64,000 bases of DNA from Paracoccaceae bacterium (GCA_026706985.1 JAPOXR010000022.1:1-64000), one strand, 5' to 3'; counted from the first letter of the stretch, positions 34,814-47,137 are shown. The notes: generated by a model from the letters alone, not told the origin. A program made the numbers and translations.

Positions 34814-36898
34814 ATGAGTAAGTGGCAATATGACGGCCCGATCCTGGAAATTGACCGGTTGTCGATCTCGTTTTTCACACGCCTCTACGAAATTCCTGCG
34901 GTGATGGATTTTTCCTGCGTGGTTCAACCCGGTGAAGCGATGGGTCTGGTCGGTGAATCGGGATGCGGCAAGTCGACAGTGGCACTTGGTGTCATGCAGG
35001 ATCTCGGCATTAACGGACGCATCGTCGGGGGAACGATCAAGTTCAAAGGCCGCGACCTGAGTGAATTATCCGCTGAGGAGCTGCGCGATATCCGCGGCAG
35101 CGAGATCGCGATGATCTACCAGGAGCCGATGGCATCACTCAATCCGGCGATGAAAATCGGTAAGCAGCTGATGGAAGTTCCGATCATTCATGAAGGGGTG
35201 AGCCGGAAGCAGGCGCATGAATTAGCACTGCAGGTTGTCACAGATGTCCGCCTGCCGGATCCGGAGCGCATGCTGAACTCCTATCCGCACCAGCTTTCCG
35301 GCGGGCAGCAGCAGCGCATCGTGATCGCAATGGCGCTGATGTCGAAACCGTCTCTGCTCATCCTGGATGAGCCGACAACGGCGTTGGATGTGACTGTGGA
35401 GGCCGGCATCGTGGAGCTGGTCAAGGATCTGGGTAAAAAATACGGCACTTCAATGCTGTTTATCTCGCATAATCTGGGACTTGTGCTCGAAGTATGCGAC
35501 CGTTTATGCGTTATGTATTCCGGCGAAGCGGTCGAGACAGGAGCCATCGCCGATGTCTTCGACAAAATGCGGCATCCCTATACGCAGGCCCTGTTCCGGT
35601 CGATTCCGCTGCCGGGAGCGAACAAGAATGACAGGCCGCTGGTCGCTATTCCCGGGAATTTCCCGCTGCCGCATGAGCGGCCTCCAGGCTGCAATTTCGG
35701 CCCGCGCTGCAACTATTTTGAAGCCGGTCGCTGTGATGCCGGAGAGATTGCCATGGAACCGGTTCCCGGACATGACCGGCACGATTCCCGCTGCCTGAAA
35801 TTCGGTGAGGTTGACTGGGATACGGAAGCCGAAGGCAGAGAAGGCACGGACGCGGTCGAATCCGGCAAGGTTGTGCTGAAGATTGATGATCTCAAAAAAT
35901 ATTATCAGGTTTCGGCGAGTGCGCTGTTCGGTGGTGGTGAGCAGAAAACCGTCAAGGCCAATGAAACTCTGAGCTTCAATGCGCATGAATCCGAAACCCT
36001 GGCAATCGTCGGCGAATCCGGTTGCGGAAAATCCACCTTCGCCAAGGTTCTCATGGGGTTGGAAACCGCAACGGATGGAATCATTGCAATCAACGATCTG
36101 GAAGTTCAGTCAACGCCGATTGAGGATCGGGGAACCGGTACCGTTGCCTCTGTGCAGATGGTCTTTCAAAACCCGTTCGATACGCTGAATCCGAGTATGA
36201 CGGTGGGCCGTCAGATCATTCGGGCGTTGGAAATATTCGGGGTCGGAGCGAGCGAAAACGAGCGCCGGAACCGCATGCTGGAATTGCTCGATCTGGTGAA
36301 ACTGCCACGCCAGTTCGCCGATCGTATGCCCCGGCAATTGTCCGGCGGGCAGAAACAAAGGGTGGGAATCGCCCGCGCATTCGCCGGCAATGCCCAGATC
36401 GTCGTGGCCGACGAGCCGGTGTCAGCGCTCGATGTTTCTGTTCAGGCCGCCGTGACCGATCTCTTGATGGAGATCCAGGCGAAGGAAAAAACCACGCTGC
36501 TGTTCATCTCGCATGATCTGTCGATCGTACGGTATATTTCAGACCGGGTAATGGTGATGTATCTCGGCCATGTGGTGGAACTCGGATCCACCGACAAAGT
36601 GTTCTCGCCCCCCTACCATCCCTACACCGAGGCACTGCTGTCTGCGGTGCCGATTGCCGACACACGGGTGGAGAAGAAACACATTGTGCTTGAAGGCGAT
36701 ATCCCCTCGGCGATGAATCCACCTTCGGGCTGCCCGTTTCAGACACGCTGCCGCTGGAAGTCGGAAGTTCCGGACAACCTGTGCGAAACCGAAGTGCCGA
36801 AGCAGCAAAGACTGAGTGACGGGCATTTCATCAAGTGCCATTTGGGCGAAGAACAGCTCGACAGAATGGAACCGGTAATCAAGATCGCGGCGGAATAA
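34814..36898 (+). CDS. fused double ABC ATPase (DppD-DppF type)
   Basis: This 694-residue protein has two complete nucleotide-binding domains, replacing separate DppD and DppF. Domain 1 has Walker A GESGCGKST (residues 47-54), signature LSGGQQQR and Walker B LLILDEPTTALDVT. Domain 2 has Walker A GESGCGKST near residue 398, signature LSGGQKQR and VVADEPVSALDVS. Both end in the oligopeptide-type tail with cysteines (PPGCNFGPRC and PPSGCPFQTRC). The fusion is similar to GsiA and related importers. It powers the permeases upstream. Confidence 0.95.
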   Translation: MSKWQYDGPILEIDRLSISFFTRLYEIPAVMDFSCVVQPGEAMGLVGESGCGKSTVALGVMQDLGINGRIVGGTIKFKGRDLSELSAEELRDIRGSEIAMIYQEPMASLNPAMKIGKQLMEVPIIHEGVSRKQAHELALQVVTDVRLPDPERMLNSYPHQLSGGQQQRIVIAMALMSKPSLLILDEPTTALDVTVEAGIVELVKDLGKKYGTSMLFISHNLGLVLEVCDRLCVMYSGEAVETGAIADVFDKMRHPYTQALFRSIPLPGANKNDRPLVAIPGNFPLPHERPPGCNFGPRCNYFEAGRCDAGEIAMEPVPGHDRHDSRCLKFGEVDWDTEAEGREGTDAVESGKVVLKIDDLKKYYQVSASALFGGGEQKTVKANETLSFNAHESETLAIVGESGCGKSTFAKVLMGLETATDGIIAINDLEVQSTPIEDRGTGTVASVQMVFQNPFDTLNPSMTVGRQIIRALEIFGVGASENERRNRMLELLDLVKLPRQFADRMPRQLSGGQKQRVGIARAFAGNAQIVVADEPVSALDVSVQAAVTDLLMEIQAKEKTTLLFISHDLSIVRYISDRVMVMYLGHVVELGSTDKVFSPPYHPYTEALLSAVPIADTRVEKKHIVLEGDIPSAMNPPSGCPFQTRCRWKSEVPDNLCETEVPKQQRLSDGHFIKCHLGEEQLDRMEPVIKIAAE

Positions 36899-36932
36899 CC
36901 GGGTCCGGAATTCCTTCAGCCATTCGGACGCT

Positions 36933-37754
36933 ATGCAGCCCCCGGAAACCATTGACAGGAACAGTTCCCGGCGGGAAGCGGGTGACGGGATTGCGCTCCT
37001 GTTGGGTATCATGCGCCGACTGCGCGACCCCGGGCAAGGCTGTCCCTGGGACATTGAGCAGAGCTTTGAATCGATTGCGCCATATACACTGGAGGAGGCC
37101 TACGAGGTTATCGATGCCATAGAGCGCGGCAACTATCAGGACTTGGAATCGGAACTCGGCGATTTGTTGCTGCAGACAGTCTATCACTGCCAGATCGCGG
37201 CCGAAGCCGGTCTGTTCGACTTTGACAGCGTTGCGCGCTGCGTTTGCGACAAGATGATACGCCGCCACCCGCATGTATTCGGCGATTCCGAAGCCGTGTC
37301 ACTGGAGAAACAGAGGGAGGCCTGGGAGAGGCTGAAGGCGCAGGAACGCGTCGATGCTGGAACTCTCGATGGCGTTGCCAAGGCCCTGCCCTCGCTGACA
37401 AGAGCCCTGAAGCTGCAACTCCGGGCCGCGCGGGCAGGCTTTGACTGGGAAAATGTGGATGGAGTTCTCGACAAACTTGCCGAGGAAATCCGCGAGTTCG
37501 AATCGGCGCCTCACTCCGCCGCCCGCCAGGACGAATTCGGAGATCTGTTGTTCACCTTGGTCAATTTTGCCCGCCACACAGGGATTGATGCGGAAACTGC
37601 GCTGCGCCGCGCCAACGCAAAATTCGAGCAGCGCTTTCAAACCATGGAACAAACCCTCACCGCCGAAGGTCTCACGATACAGAGCCTCGATGCCGATACC
37701 CGCGAGCGTTACTGGGAAGCGGCAAAATCACAATCCGAGACGATCAGCGACTGA
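36933..37754 (+). CDS. mazG: nucleoside triphosphate pyrophosphohydrolase MazG
   Basis: It hydrolyses NTPs and damaged nucleotides to monophosphates. This two-domain MazG protein of 273 residues has LRDPGQGCPWDIEQSFESIA, then YTLEEAYEVIDAIE and ELGDLLLQTVYHCQIA in domain 1. Domain 2 has LAEEIREFESA, EFGDLLFTLVNFARHTGID and ALRRANAKFEQRF. The metal-binding glutamates and aspartates (EExxE...D patterns) are intact in both. It is the last housekeeping gene before the accessory patch at 37.8-39.4 kb. Confidence 0.94.
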   Translation: MQPPETIDRNSSRREAGDGIALLLGIMRRLRDPGQGCPWDIEQSFESIAPYTLEEAYEVIDAIERGNYQDLESELGDLLLQTVYHCQIAAEAGLFDFDSVARCVCDKMIRRHPHVFGDSEAVSLEKQREAWERLKAQERVDAGTLDGVAKALPSLTRALKLQLRAARAGFDWENVDGVLDKLAEEIREFESAPHSAARQDEFGDLLFTLVNFARHTGIDAETALRRANAKFEQRFQTMEQTLTAEGLTIQSLDADTRERYWEAAKSQSETISD

Positions 37755-37989
37755 ATGGCACATCGGCCCAGCAGCAGAACCAAACTCCAAAGGGAACCCG
37801 CAGCGATGTTCCACAACTTACAGACCGCAATTCTTCTCTCCAGCCTTGCAAGATTCAACAACCGGTGAGCAGGCTTTTTCGCAGGGGGATAACAAGATCG
37901 CTTTGCAGATGTTCAAGCGATTGACGGAGATACTACGCTGGTTAGGGTCAGGATCTATAACCGGAACCTGAAGATTGTGGCAAACTGGC

Positions 37990-38640
37990 GGAGAGGAACA
38001 CCTCAGGCCAGCGGCGACAGTGCGTGGCAACCCACCGCCGGTGCCTGAGTTTGATAAAGCTGTTCCCGGTCACATTGCGTTTCCCATGGAGTTCTTCACA
38101 ACGGGGGGGGGACGGCGCGGGCCTGTTCCGCCTTGGCTACATGCGGGGAAGGATGTCCCCATCCTCCAGTGCTTGGTGCAGTCGGTCGACATCACAGCCG
38201 CAAGCCGAACAAATCTTCGCCGGCGGGAGATCCCAAAAAAGGATCCCGACCCCCGGCAGTCGCTGACCTGTCCGGCGACCGGCAGCATCCGCGGCGGCCA
38301 CCCCACGCCGTCGGTCACCGTGTGAAACTTTATTTTCAGGTCACTCTTTGTACATCCGGATCCTCCCTTGAACCACTTACCCTATAGGCTTGCGGGGGGA
38401 GATACCCATGCCACTCTAACGCTTCCATCAGTTGTTGAGTGTTTTGCGGGGGTTATACCCGGCTGGCACATTCCGTCATTCCAACCCGTTGTGGTTCCCG
38501 GATATGATCCCACTCAGAACCCGTCCATCATCAAACACGGGAATGCCGTTCTTCCCGGAACAGACCACGCATGCCACCGCCCACTGCCCAAGCCGTTGTT
38601 TTTGGGAAGTGAATTAGGCACCCACAGCACAGTCATTAAT
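37990..38640 (-). pseudogene. decayed IS5-family transposase
   Basis: Reading the minus strand, transposase pieces occur in order but in several frames. LSGIISGNHNGLE (stop) RNVP, then AGYNPRKTL and SGMG give the N-terminal region (family consensus NGLRWRDAP, YGPHKTLYNRWKRW). KFHTVTDG and GWPPRMLPVAGQVSD then lead into LPPAK, and ILPRM (stop) PRRNRPAP gives the CIPPRRNRKAP region. At least four stops replace Trp or Arg codons and there are frame changes, so it is dead. Terminal inverted repeats were not identified and the ends are approximate. A run of nine Gs at 38103 lies inside. Confidence 0.7.
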
Positions 38641-38702
38641 CAATGGACCCCCTGTGGACCCTAGGTTCGGTTACGTCGAGCCGGGAAGGTTGTCTGCCGA
38701 CC

Positions 38703-38831
38703 TCATTTGCCTCTTGATATGGGGGGAGGTGGTGGTGGTGGTGGTTTCAGTGTACCGGCAGGTCGCGGTGAAACGCCTTTCTCCACTAGAATTTGGCGAT
38801 CGCCAGGTGGCATGGTAGGTTGTTTTGCCAT
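38703..38831 (-). CDS. 42-aa polyproline peptide coupled to the DUF6338-like gene
   Basis: The protein starts MAKQPTMPPGDRQILVEKGV and ends in eight consecutive prolines before ISRGK. Its ATG overlaps the TAA stop of the upstream membrane-protein gene by one base (TAATG), and the upstream 3-prime end supplies a GAAGGAG ribosome site about 10 bases before ATG. A GGT repeat (six units, 38728-38745) encodes most of the prolines on the minus strand. The peptide has no membrane segment. Eight prolines should stall ribosomes and need EF-P. No family is known to me. The coupling argues for a real gene. Confidence 0.6.
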   Translation of the reverse strand: MAKQPTMPPGDRQILVEKGVSPRPAGTLKPPPPPPPPISRGK

Positions 38832-39439
38832 TACTTCGTCTCCTTCACCGATCCAGCAGTGACAGGTAAGAATTCGATCATCGTTACTTCTGCGACTGGT
38901 ATGAGAATTGCGACTACATTGTCCAGTTGGACCCTTCCACCATCTGCTGTCAGCCACTCGGCTTCGGCAATACGGAAATGCCCATCCTTTGGATCGCTTG
39001 GCCATTCCTCAGCAAATCCATAAAGACGTCGTTCTCCCTGCATATGAAGCACAATATAGTTGTTCTCTCCGTGTCGGGCAAATGTGGAATACCACTCCGA
39101 AGGATAGGATGTTTCCTTGGTCACACGCAGCCAACGCAGAAACCGGTGCAGAATATCCGTATTGGATATGACGGATGCACATAATCCAAGGACAACGGCT
39201 ACAACAACGGCCGTCGCCGGCATCGCCTTCCCTGGCCCAGTCTCACTGCTGATCAAGACGACGGCAAATTCCGCGATCACTTGGCTGATGAGGGTAAAAA
39301 TGAGTGCCCAAACAATGCGGTCAAACACACTGGGTTTTGGGTGTGATGTAAGTGAATGAAATATCTCTGCAGCAATAAATCCGGGCAAAAGAAATGTCAG
39401 AATGCCGACGATTTCGCCTGATGCCCAATCCAAATTCAT
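38831..39439 (-). CDS. DUF6338-like membrane protein
   Basis: A 202-residue protein with three predicted membrane helices (residues about 9-29, 42-63 and 74-93). A cytoplasmic C-terminal domain of about 100 residues contains WYSTFARHGENNYIVLHM, RRLYGFAEEWPSDPKDGHF and EAEWLTADGG, then strands ending TMIEFL. This layout recalls the uncharacterised DUF6338 family; the assignment is from memory. The start could be ATG 39439 or TTG 39451. The stop overlaps the start of a polyproline peptide gene. Its codon use and AT content differ somewhat from the surrounding core, and a dead transposase lies next to it, suggesting acquired DNA. Confidence 0.72.
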   Translation of the reverse strand: MNLDWASGEIVGILTFLLPGFIAAEIFHSLTSHPKPSVFDRIVWALIFTLISQVIAEFAVVLISSETGPGKAMPATAVVVAVVLGLCASVISNTDILHRFLRWLRVTKETSYPSEWYSTFARHGENNYIVLHMQGERRLYGFAEEWPSDPKDGHFRIAEAEWLTADGGRVQLDNVVAILIPVAEVTMIEFLPVTAGSVKETK

Positions 39440-39765
39440 CACTACACCCAACCACGGACAACAAAATCGCTATGTAACACGGGTGTCGTATAAGCACCAC
39501 AATCCAGCCATTTGGAGGCGGCAATCTGGATCCAGATAAGCGTTGGCGACTCGGTGCACGCTACACGGGTCGCAACAAGATCATGTGGAATCCCTTTTGA
39601 ACGGAAGCAAAAGGTGGGGAATTTTACTTCGGCATTGACACAGGTTTGGCATTGAGTTCGTTTGTCGGGATAGGAAGTTTAAACTTCAGTAACTTAGTCA
39701 CAATCGTATTTTCAGCCACCTTTCCGTAAACTATAGTAAACGACTCAGGTATTTTGAGGATACAA
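39440..39765. other. 326-bp gap upstream of the iron-binding protein gene
   Basis: No gene is supported. The stretch is AT-richer than its neighbours and contains TTGACA-like and TATAGT-like promoter pieces and a perfect 14-bp palindrome at 39674-39687. It should hold the promoter of the gene at 39766 and that of the divergent membrane-protein gene. Confidence 0.55.
39674..39687. repeat. perfect 14-bp palindrome, possible operator
   Basis: GAAGTTTAAACTTC is perfectly symmetrical and lies 79 bases before the start of the iron-binding protein gene. The size and symmetry suit a dimeric regulator. It does not match the classic Fur box by eye. Confidence 0.5.
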
Positions 39766-40782
39766 ATGAAGAGTCTCGTGAAACCCCTGTCGGCGGCGGC
39801 AATGATATCGATGCTGATGGGTTCCGCCGGCCTGGCGAATGAGGTCAATGTCTATTCGTACCGGCAGCCGGAACTGGTGCAGCCGCTGTTTGATGCCTTT
39901 ACGGATGAAACCGGCATTGAGGTGAATGTCGCATTCCTCAACAGGGGCATGATTGAGCGTCTGCTGGCGGAAGCCGCCCGCTCGCCTGCGGATATCATTA
40001 TGACGGTTGACATTTCGCGTCTGCAGGCGGCGGTGGATGCCGGGGTGACGCAGGCGGTCCAGTCAGAGATCCTTGACGGTGCGATTGCGCCGGAATTCCG
40101 GGGAATTGATGGACACTGGTACGCGTTAACGCTTCGTGGCCGCGTGGTTTACGCCTCGAAGGCACGCGTCGGTGAAGGCGAGATCAGCGATTACCTGCAG
40201 TTGGCGGATAAAAAGTGGAAGGGTCGGATCTGTACCCGTTCCGGAACGCATCCTTACAATCTTGCACTTTTTTCCGCGGTCATCGCGCATCTTGGCGAGG
40301 CGGAGGCCAGACAGTGGCTCGAAGGGGTGCGTGACAATCTGGCTCGCAAGCCGCAAGGCAATGACCGGGCACAGGTGAAGGCGATCTGGGCCGGTGAGTG
40401 CGATCTGTCTCTTGGTAACACCTATTATCTCGGAAAGATGCTGCAGGATGACGAACAGCGCCGGTGGGCAGAATCGGTGAATATTGAGTTCCCGGAGTTT
40501 GCCGGCGGCGGCACGCATGTTAATGTTTCCGGCGTGGCAATGACCGCGGCCGCACAGAACCGTGATAATGCTTTGAAACTAATGGAGTTTCTGGTTTCAG
40601 CGAATGCTCAAGCCATCTATGCTGAGACAAACTTTGAATATCCGGTGACGGCGGAAGCCAGGGTTTCGCAGCTGGTTGCTTCCTGGGGCGAACTGAAACC
40701 GGATTCGCTGCCGCTGCCGGAAATTTCCGCATTGCGGCCGACAGCCCTGAAAATGGTGCAGGAAGTCGATTTCGACGGCTGA
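39766..40782 (+). CDS. Fe(3+) ABC transporter substrate-binding protein (FbpA/FutA type)
   Basis: A 338-residue periplasmic ferric-iron binding protein. It has a signal peptide (ending GSAGLANE) and VNVYSYRQPELVQPLFDAFT, then GIEVNVAFLNRGMIERLLAE and DIIMTVDISRLQAAVDAGVT. The iron-ligand region includes NTYYLGKML with the paired tyrosines, plus FEYPV near the end. ATG 39766 follows GAGGA by 5 bases. No permease or ATPase genes adjoin it, so it must work with a transporter encoded elsewhere. A Fur-family gene lies 3.6 kb downstream. Confidence 0.92.
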   Translation: MKSLVKPLSAAAMISMLMGSAGLANEVNVYSYRQPELVQPLFDAFTDETGIEVNVAFLNRGMIERLLAEAARSPADIIMTVDISRLQAAVDAGVTQAVQSEILDGAIAPEFRGIDGHWYALTLRGRVVYASKARVGEGEISDYLQLADKKWKGRICTRSGTHPYNLALFSAVIAHLGEAEARQWLEGVRDNLARKPQGNDRAQVKAIWAGECDLSLGNTYYLGKMLQDDEQRRWAESVNIEFPEFAGGGTHVNVSGVAMTAAAQNRDNALKLMEFLVSANAQAIYAETNFEYPVTAEARVSQLVASWGELKPDSLPLPEISALRPTALKMVQEVDFDG

Positions 40783-40877
40783 ACCGGTCCGATGACATGC
40801 GGGTATAGATTGATTACAGTGAAGGCCGTGGTGAATCCCCTTCGCCGCGGCATTTTCCGGATGGTAGTGAAACTGAC

Positions 40878-41819
40878 ATGCCCAGGACACGAAAAATCAT
40901 CATCGACACTGATCCTGGACAGGATGACGCAGTCGCGATTCTGACCGCCCTTGCAAGTGACACGCTGGATGTGCTTGGAATTACCGCGGTTGCCGGCAAT
41001 GTCCCACTGGCCCTGACGGAGCGGAATTCGCGCATGATCTGCGAATTGGCGGGCCGTGCAGATATCCGGGTCTTTGCCGGTTGTGACCGCCCTCTTCGGC
41101 GTCAATTGGTGACTGCTGAGGAAGTCCATGGACGGACCGGGCTTGACGGCCCGGATCTGCCGCCGCCGGGCATGCCGCTTCAATCGCAGCATGCGGTGGA
41201 TTTCATCATCGACACCATCCGCGGCGAAGCGGAAGGCGAAGTCACGATCTGTGCGCTGGGCCCGTTGACCAATCTAGCCGCAGCCATTGAACGCGACCGG
41301 ACTATCCTTTCCCGTATCCGGGAAATCGTATTGATGGGGGGTGCCTATTTCGAAGCCGGCAATGTCACGCCGGCGGCGGAATTCAATATCTATGTTGATC
41401 CGCATGCGGCGGCGATCGTGTTCGCTTGCGGCGCACCGGTCACGGTGATGCCCCTTGATGTCACGCATAAGGCACTGACCTCCCCGGAGCGGATCGAGGC
41501 ATTCCGTTCCATCGGTAACCCTGTCGGTGATGCGGTGGCGAAGCTGACAGCATTTTTTGAGCGATTCGATGTTGAGAAATACGGAATCGGCGGCGCTCCG
41601 CTCCACGATCCCTGCGTAATCGCCTATCTTCTGCAACCGGAGCTTTTTTCCGGTCGCAGCGTCAATGTCGAAATTGAAACCAGCTCGGAACTCACGATGG
41701 GCATGACAGTCGCGGATTGGTGGCGGGTCACCGACCGCAAGCCCAATGCGATGTTTATGAATGACATTGATGACACGGGATATTTTTCACTGCTGACACG
41801 CAAGCTCGCTCTTTTCTGA
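40878..41819 (+). CDS. nucleoside hydrolase
   Basis: It cleaves the N-glycosidic bond of nucleosides to ribose and base in the cytoplasm. This 313-residue protein has the calcium-binding DTDPGQDDAVAI at the N-terminus, AVAGNVPLALTERNS, GPLTNLAAAIERD, IVLMGGAYFEAGNVTPAAEF (with the NxxVDPxAA continuation) and PLHDPCVIAYLL with the late catalytic residues. It corresponds to the IunH/RihA group. selO follows after 2 bases, and both may be one transcript. Confidence 0.94.
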   Translation: MPRTRKIIIDTDPGQDDAVAILTALASDTLDVLGITAVAGNVPLALTERNSRMICELAGRADIRVFAGCDRPLRRQLVTAEEVHGRTGLDGPDLPPPGMPLQSQHAVDFIIDTIRGEAEGEVTICALGPLTNLAAAIERDRTILSRIREIVLMGGAYFEAGNVTPAAEFNIYVDPHAAAIVFACGAPVTVMPLDVTHKALTSPERIEAFRSIGNPVGDAVAKLTAFFERFDVEKYGIGGAPLHDPCVIAYLLQPELFSGRSVNVEIETSSELTMGMTVADWWRVTDRKPNAMFMNDIDDTGYFSLLTRKLALF

Positions 41820-41821
41820 TC

Positions 41822-43306
41822 ATGGCGGACACGGCCAACCCGTTTAAATTCGACAATAGCTATGCAAGGCTGCCGTCGCGGTTTTTCGCGCGGGTTGAAC
41901 CTGTCCCGGTTTCTCAGCCGGGATTAATTGCGGTCAATCGGGATTTAGCCCGGGAATTATGCCTGGACCCGGACTGGCTCGCTTCAGGACAAGGGATTGA
42001 AACGCTTGCCGGCAACCGGATTCCGCGGGGAGCCGAGTCGCTGGCAATGGCCTATGCGGGCCATCAATTCGGTCAATGGGTGCCGCAGCTCGGGGATGGC
42101 CGCGCGCATTTGATCGGTGAAGTGCGCGATACCAATGGTGATCTTCGGGACATTCAACTGAAAGGCTCCGGTCCGACACCTTTCTCCCGGCGCGGTGACG
42201 GCCGGGCATGGCTCGGCCCGGTTCTGCGTGAGTATATCGTCAGCGAAGCCATGCATGCTCTTGGAATCCCATCCACCCGTGCGTTGGCGGCGGTTACCAC
42301 CGGTGAAGCCGTTTTCCGTGAAACCGCTCTTCCGGGTGCGATCTTGACACGCGTCGCCCGGGGCCATGTGCGTATCGGAACATTTCAGTATTTTTATGCC
42401 AGAAATGATCACGAAGGCCTCGAATTACTGCTGAAGCACGTGATGGACCGGCACTATCCGGAGGCCGGGAAAAGCGGCAATCCAGCCCTCGCGGTTCTGA
42501 ATTCCGTTGTCTGTGGGCAGGCTGAACTGATTGCCAAATGGCTGGGCGTTGGTTTCATCCATGGCGTTATGAATACAGACAATATGTCGGTGGCCTGCGA
42601 GACCGTGGATTTCGGCCCCTGTGCCTTCATGGACGAGTATGCCGAGACAAAAGTGTTCAGTTCGATTGATCAGGGTGGCCGCTACGCATTCGCCCGCCAG
42701 CCGGATATCGCCTTGTGGAATCTGGCACAATTGGCGACGTCGCTGCTACCGTTGATTGATGGAGATTCCACGAAAGCCGCCACGCTGGCAACGGACAGCA
42801 TCAATCAGTTTCCGGACCGGTTCAGTGGCTGTTTTGACCGCGTTATGGCAAAAAAGATCGGTCTCGGGGAATTGCGGAGCGGTGACGGAGAAATCATCCA
42901 TGAGCTGTTGAAACTGCTGGAACTGCACCGCATCGATTTCACCCATGCATTCCGCGCTCTGACTTCTGATTCCGGCAAGCAGGACGGTGAGAGCGGGTTC
43001 GCGCAATTATTCGCACACCCGTCAGATGCAGCGGAATGGATGCGGAAGTGGAAGGCCCGCCTCGGGCAGGAAGGATCCGGAGAGGACAGGCAGAGGGCGT
43101 TGATGCGGGCGGTCAACCCGGCGATCATTCCGCGCAATCATCAGATCGAAATCGCGATCGAGGAGGCGTGCAATGGTGAATTTCTGCGTTTCCATCGCTT
43201 GAATGCGGCCCTGCAGCGGCCCTTTGAAGAACGTCCGGAGTTTTCGGAATTTGCCGCGGCTCCCTTTCCCCATGAGGTCGTGACACAGACTTTCTGCGGC
43301 ACCTGA
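41822..43306 (+). CDS. selO: protein adenylyltransferase SelO (YdiU family)
   Basis: This pseudokinase-like enzyme transfers AMP to Ser, Thr or Tyr of target proteins under redox stress. The 494-residue protein has GHQFGQWVPQLGDGRAHLIG, IQLKGSGPTPFSRRGDGRAW, REYIVSEAMHALGIPSTRAL and HGVMNTDNMSVACETVDFGP CAFMD, which holds the metal-binding Asn and Asp. It ends TFCGT, the usual SelO tail with a conserved cysteine. It converges with the exporter gene 6 bases away. Confidence 0.94.
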   Translation: MADTANPFKFDNSYARLPSRFFARVEPVPVSQPGLIAVNRDLARELCLDPDWLASGQGIETLAGNRIPRGAESLAMAYAGHQFGQWVPQLGDGRAHLIGEVRDTNGDLRDIQLKGSGPTPFSRRGDGRAWLGPVLREYIVSEAMHALGIPSTRALAAVTTGEAVFRETALPGAILTRVARGHVRIGTFQYFYARNDHEGLELLLKHVMDRHYPEAGKSGNPALAVLNSVVCGQAELIAKWLGVGFIHGVMNTDNMSVACETVDFGPCAFMDEYAETKVFSSIDQGGRYAFARQPDIALWNLAQLATSLLPLIDGDSTKAATLATDSINQFPDRFSGCFDRVMAKKIGLGELRSGDGEIIHELLKLLELHRIDFTHAFRALTSDSGKQDGESGFAQLFAHPSDAAEWMRKWKARLGQEGSGEDRQRALMRAVNPAIIPRNHQIEIAIEEACNGEFLRFHRLNAALQRPFEERPEFSEFAAAPFPHEVVTQTFCGT

Positions 43307-43312
43307 CAACCG

Positions 43313-44213
43313 TCATTGATCTGCCGGCTGGGCAGGTCGATTGATCAGAATGATCCCTGCGGCGACGCAGACCAGTGAAAAAATGAGATCATTGCCGAAT
43401 TGCTCTCCGAGAAGCAGCCAACCGAAAAGGACCCCGAAAATGGGTCCCAGAAAGCTGAAACTGGCAACGGTACTGGCCGGATAACGCCGCAACAGGTGCA
43501 GCCAGAACATGAAACCGCCGGCGACGACAATGACTGACTGAAACATCAATGCCAGCATATGCAGGGATTGGAAGTCCCTGACGGCGGGGCCGAACAGCGG
43601 TGCCAGAATCAGCAAAAACGGTGCCGAAACAATGGTATGCCAGAATAATTGCATTTCCGGTTCAACCCGCTTCAGGGCTGTGATGCGGGCGCATAACGGT
43701 ATGCCGGCCCAGCCTATGGATGCGGCCAATGCGCATAAATCGCCCGTGAGGCTGCCTTCGGCCGCACTATCGCTCCGGCTCAGGATGGCCCAGGCGACGC
43801 CGACGAGTGAAAGGACAAGGCCGGTTATCCGGACGGCCGACAATCGTTCCCCGGGGATCAGGAAATGTGCGGCAATGGCAAGCCATACCGGCATTGAATA
43901 AAAGATAATGGATGTCCGCGTCACCGTGGTGAGATCCAGAGCAAGAAACAGCATCAGAAATTCGAAGCCGAAAATCAGGCCGGCAATGATGCCCGCGAGG
44001 GCTGTTCCAGGGGCAAAGCGGATCCGTCTGCCGATGAAAAGAATCCAGGCCGCGACGCAGATTGCGGCAATGGCCGACCGGAGACCCGCCCAGAAAACAG
44101 GCTGCAGGCCTTCATTGGTGAATTTTATCACCACTTGATTGAATCCGAGCAATGCGGAAAAGGCGATCAGTGCAACTGCACCCGTCGCGTCCACACTGTT
44201 CTTTGGTTCCATC
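43313..44213 (-). CDS. DMT-superfamily transporter (EamA)
   Basis: This inner membrane protein of about 300 residues has ten hydrophobic helices arranged as two EamA repeats. The first begins ALIAFSALLGFNQVVIKFTN and the second GDLCALAASIGWAGIPLCAR. It contains the family features FLALDLTTVTRTSIIFYSMP, SFLGPIFGVLFGWLLLGEQF and a C-terminal VAAGIILINRP. It probably exports a metabolite, but the substrate is unknown. ATG 44213 (MEPKNS) is chosen over an upstream frame to 44248. Confidence 0.9.
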
Positions 44214-44332
44214 CGCACGCAGATACTTGAGAAAGCCCCCGCCGCCAATCACTGCGCTGCAAATCTTCCACGCATTGGTGAAACCCGTCGGCGGCAGCTT
44301 CCTAAATTCAGCCGGAAGCAGTAAAGTCAGCT

Positions 44333-47137
<2,805 letters not shown>

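Noticed and set aside
38103-38111. Run of nine G residues as a phase-variation tract
   Set aside because: It lies inside a dead transposase with many other defects, so slippage would have no coding effect; it could also be a sequencing error.
39690-39765. Classic Fur or RirA box before the iron-binding gene
   Set aside because: No sequence near the start matches the 19-bp Fur pattern or the TGA-N9-TCA iron-rhodo-box by eye; only the unrelated palindrome at 39674 stands out.
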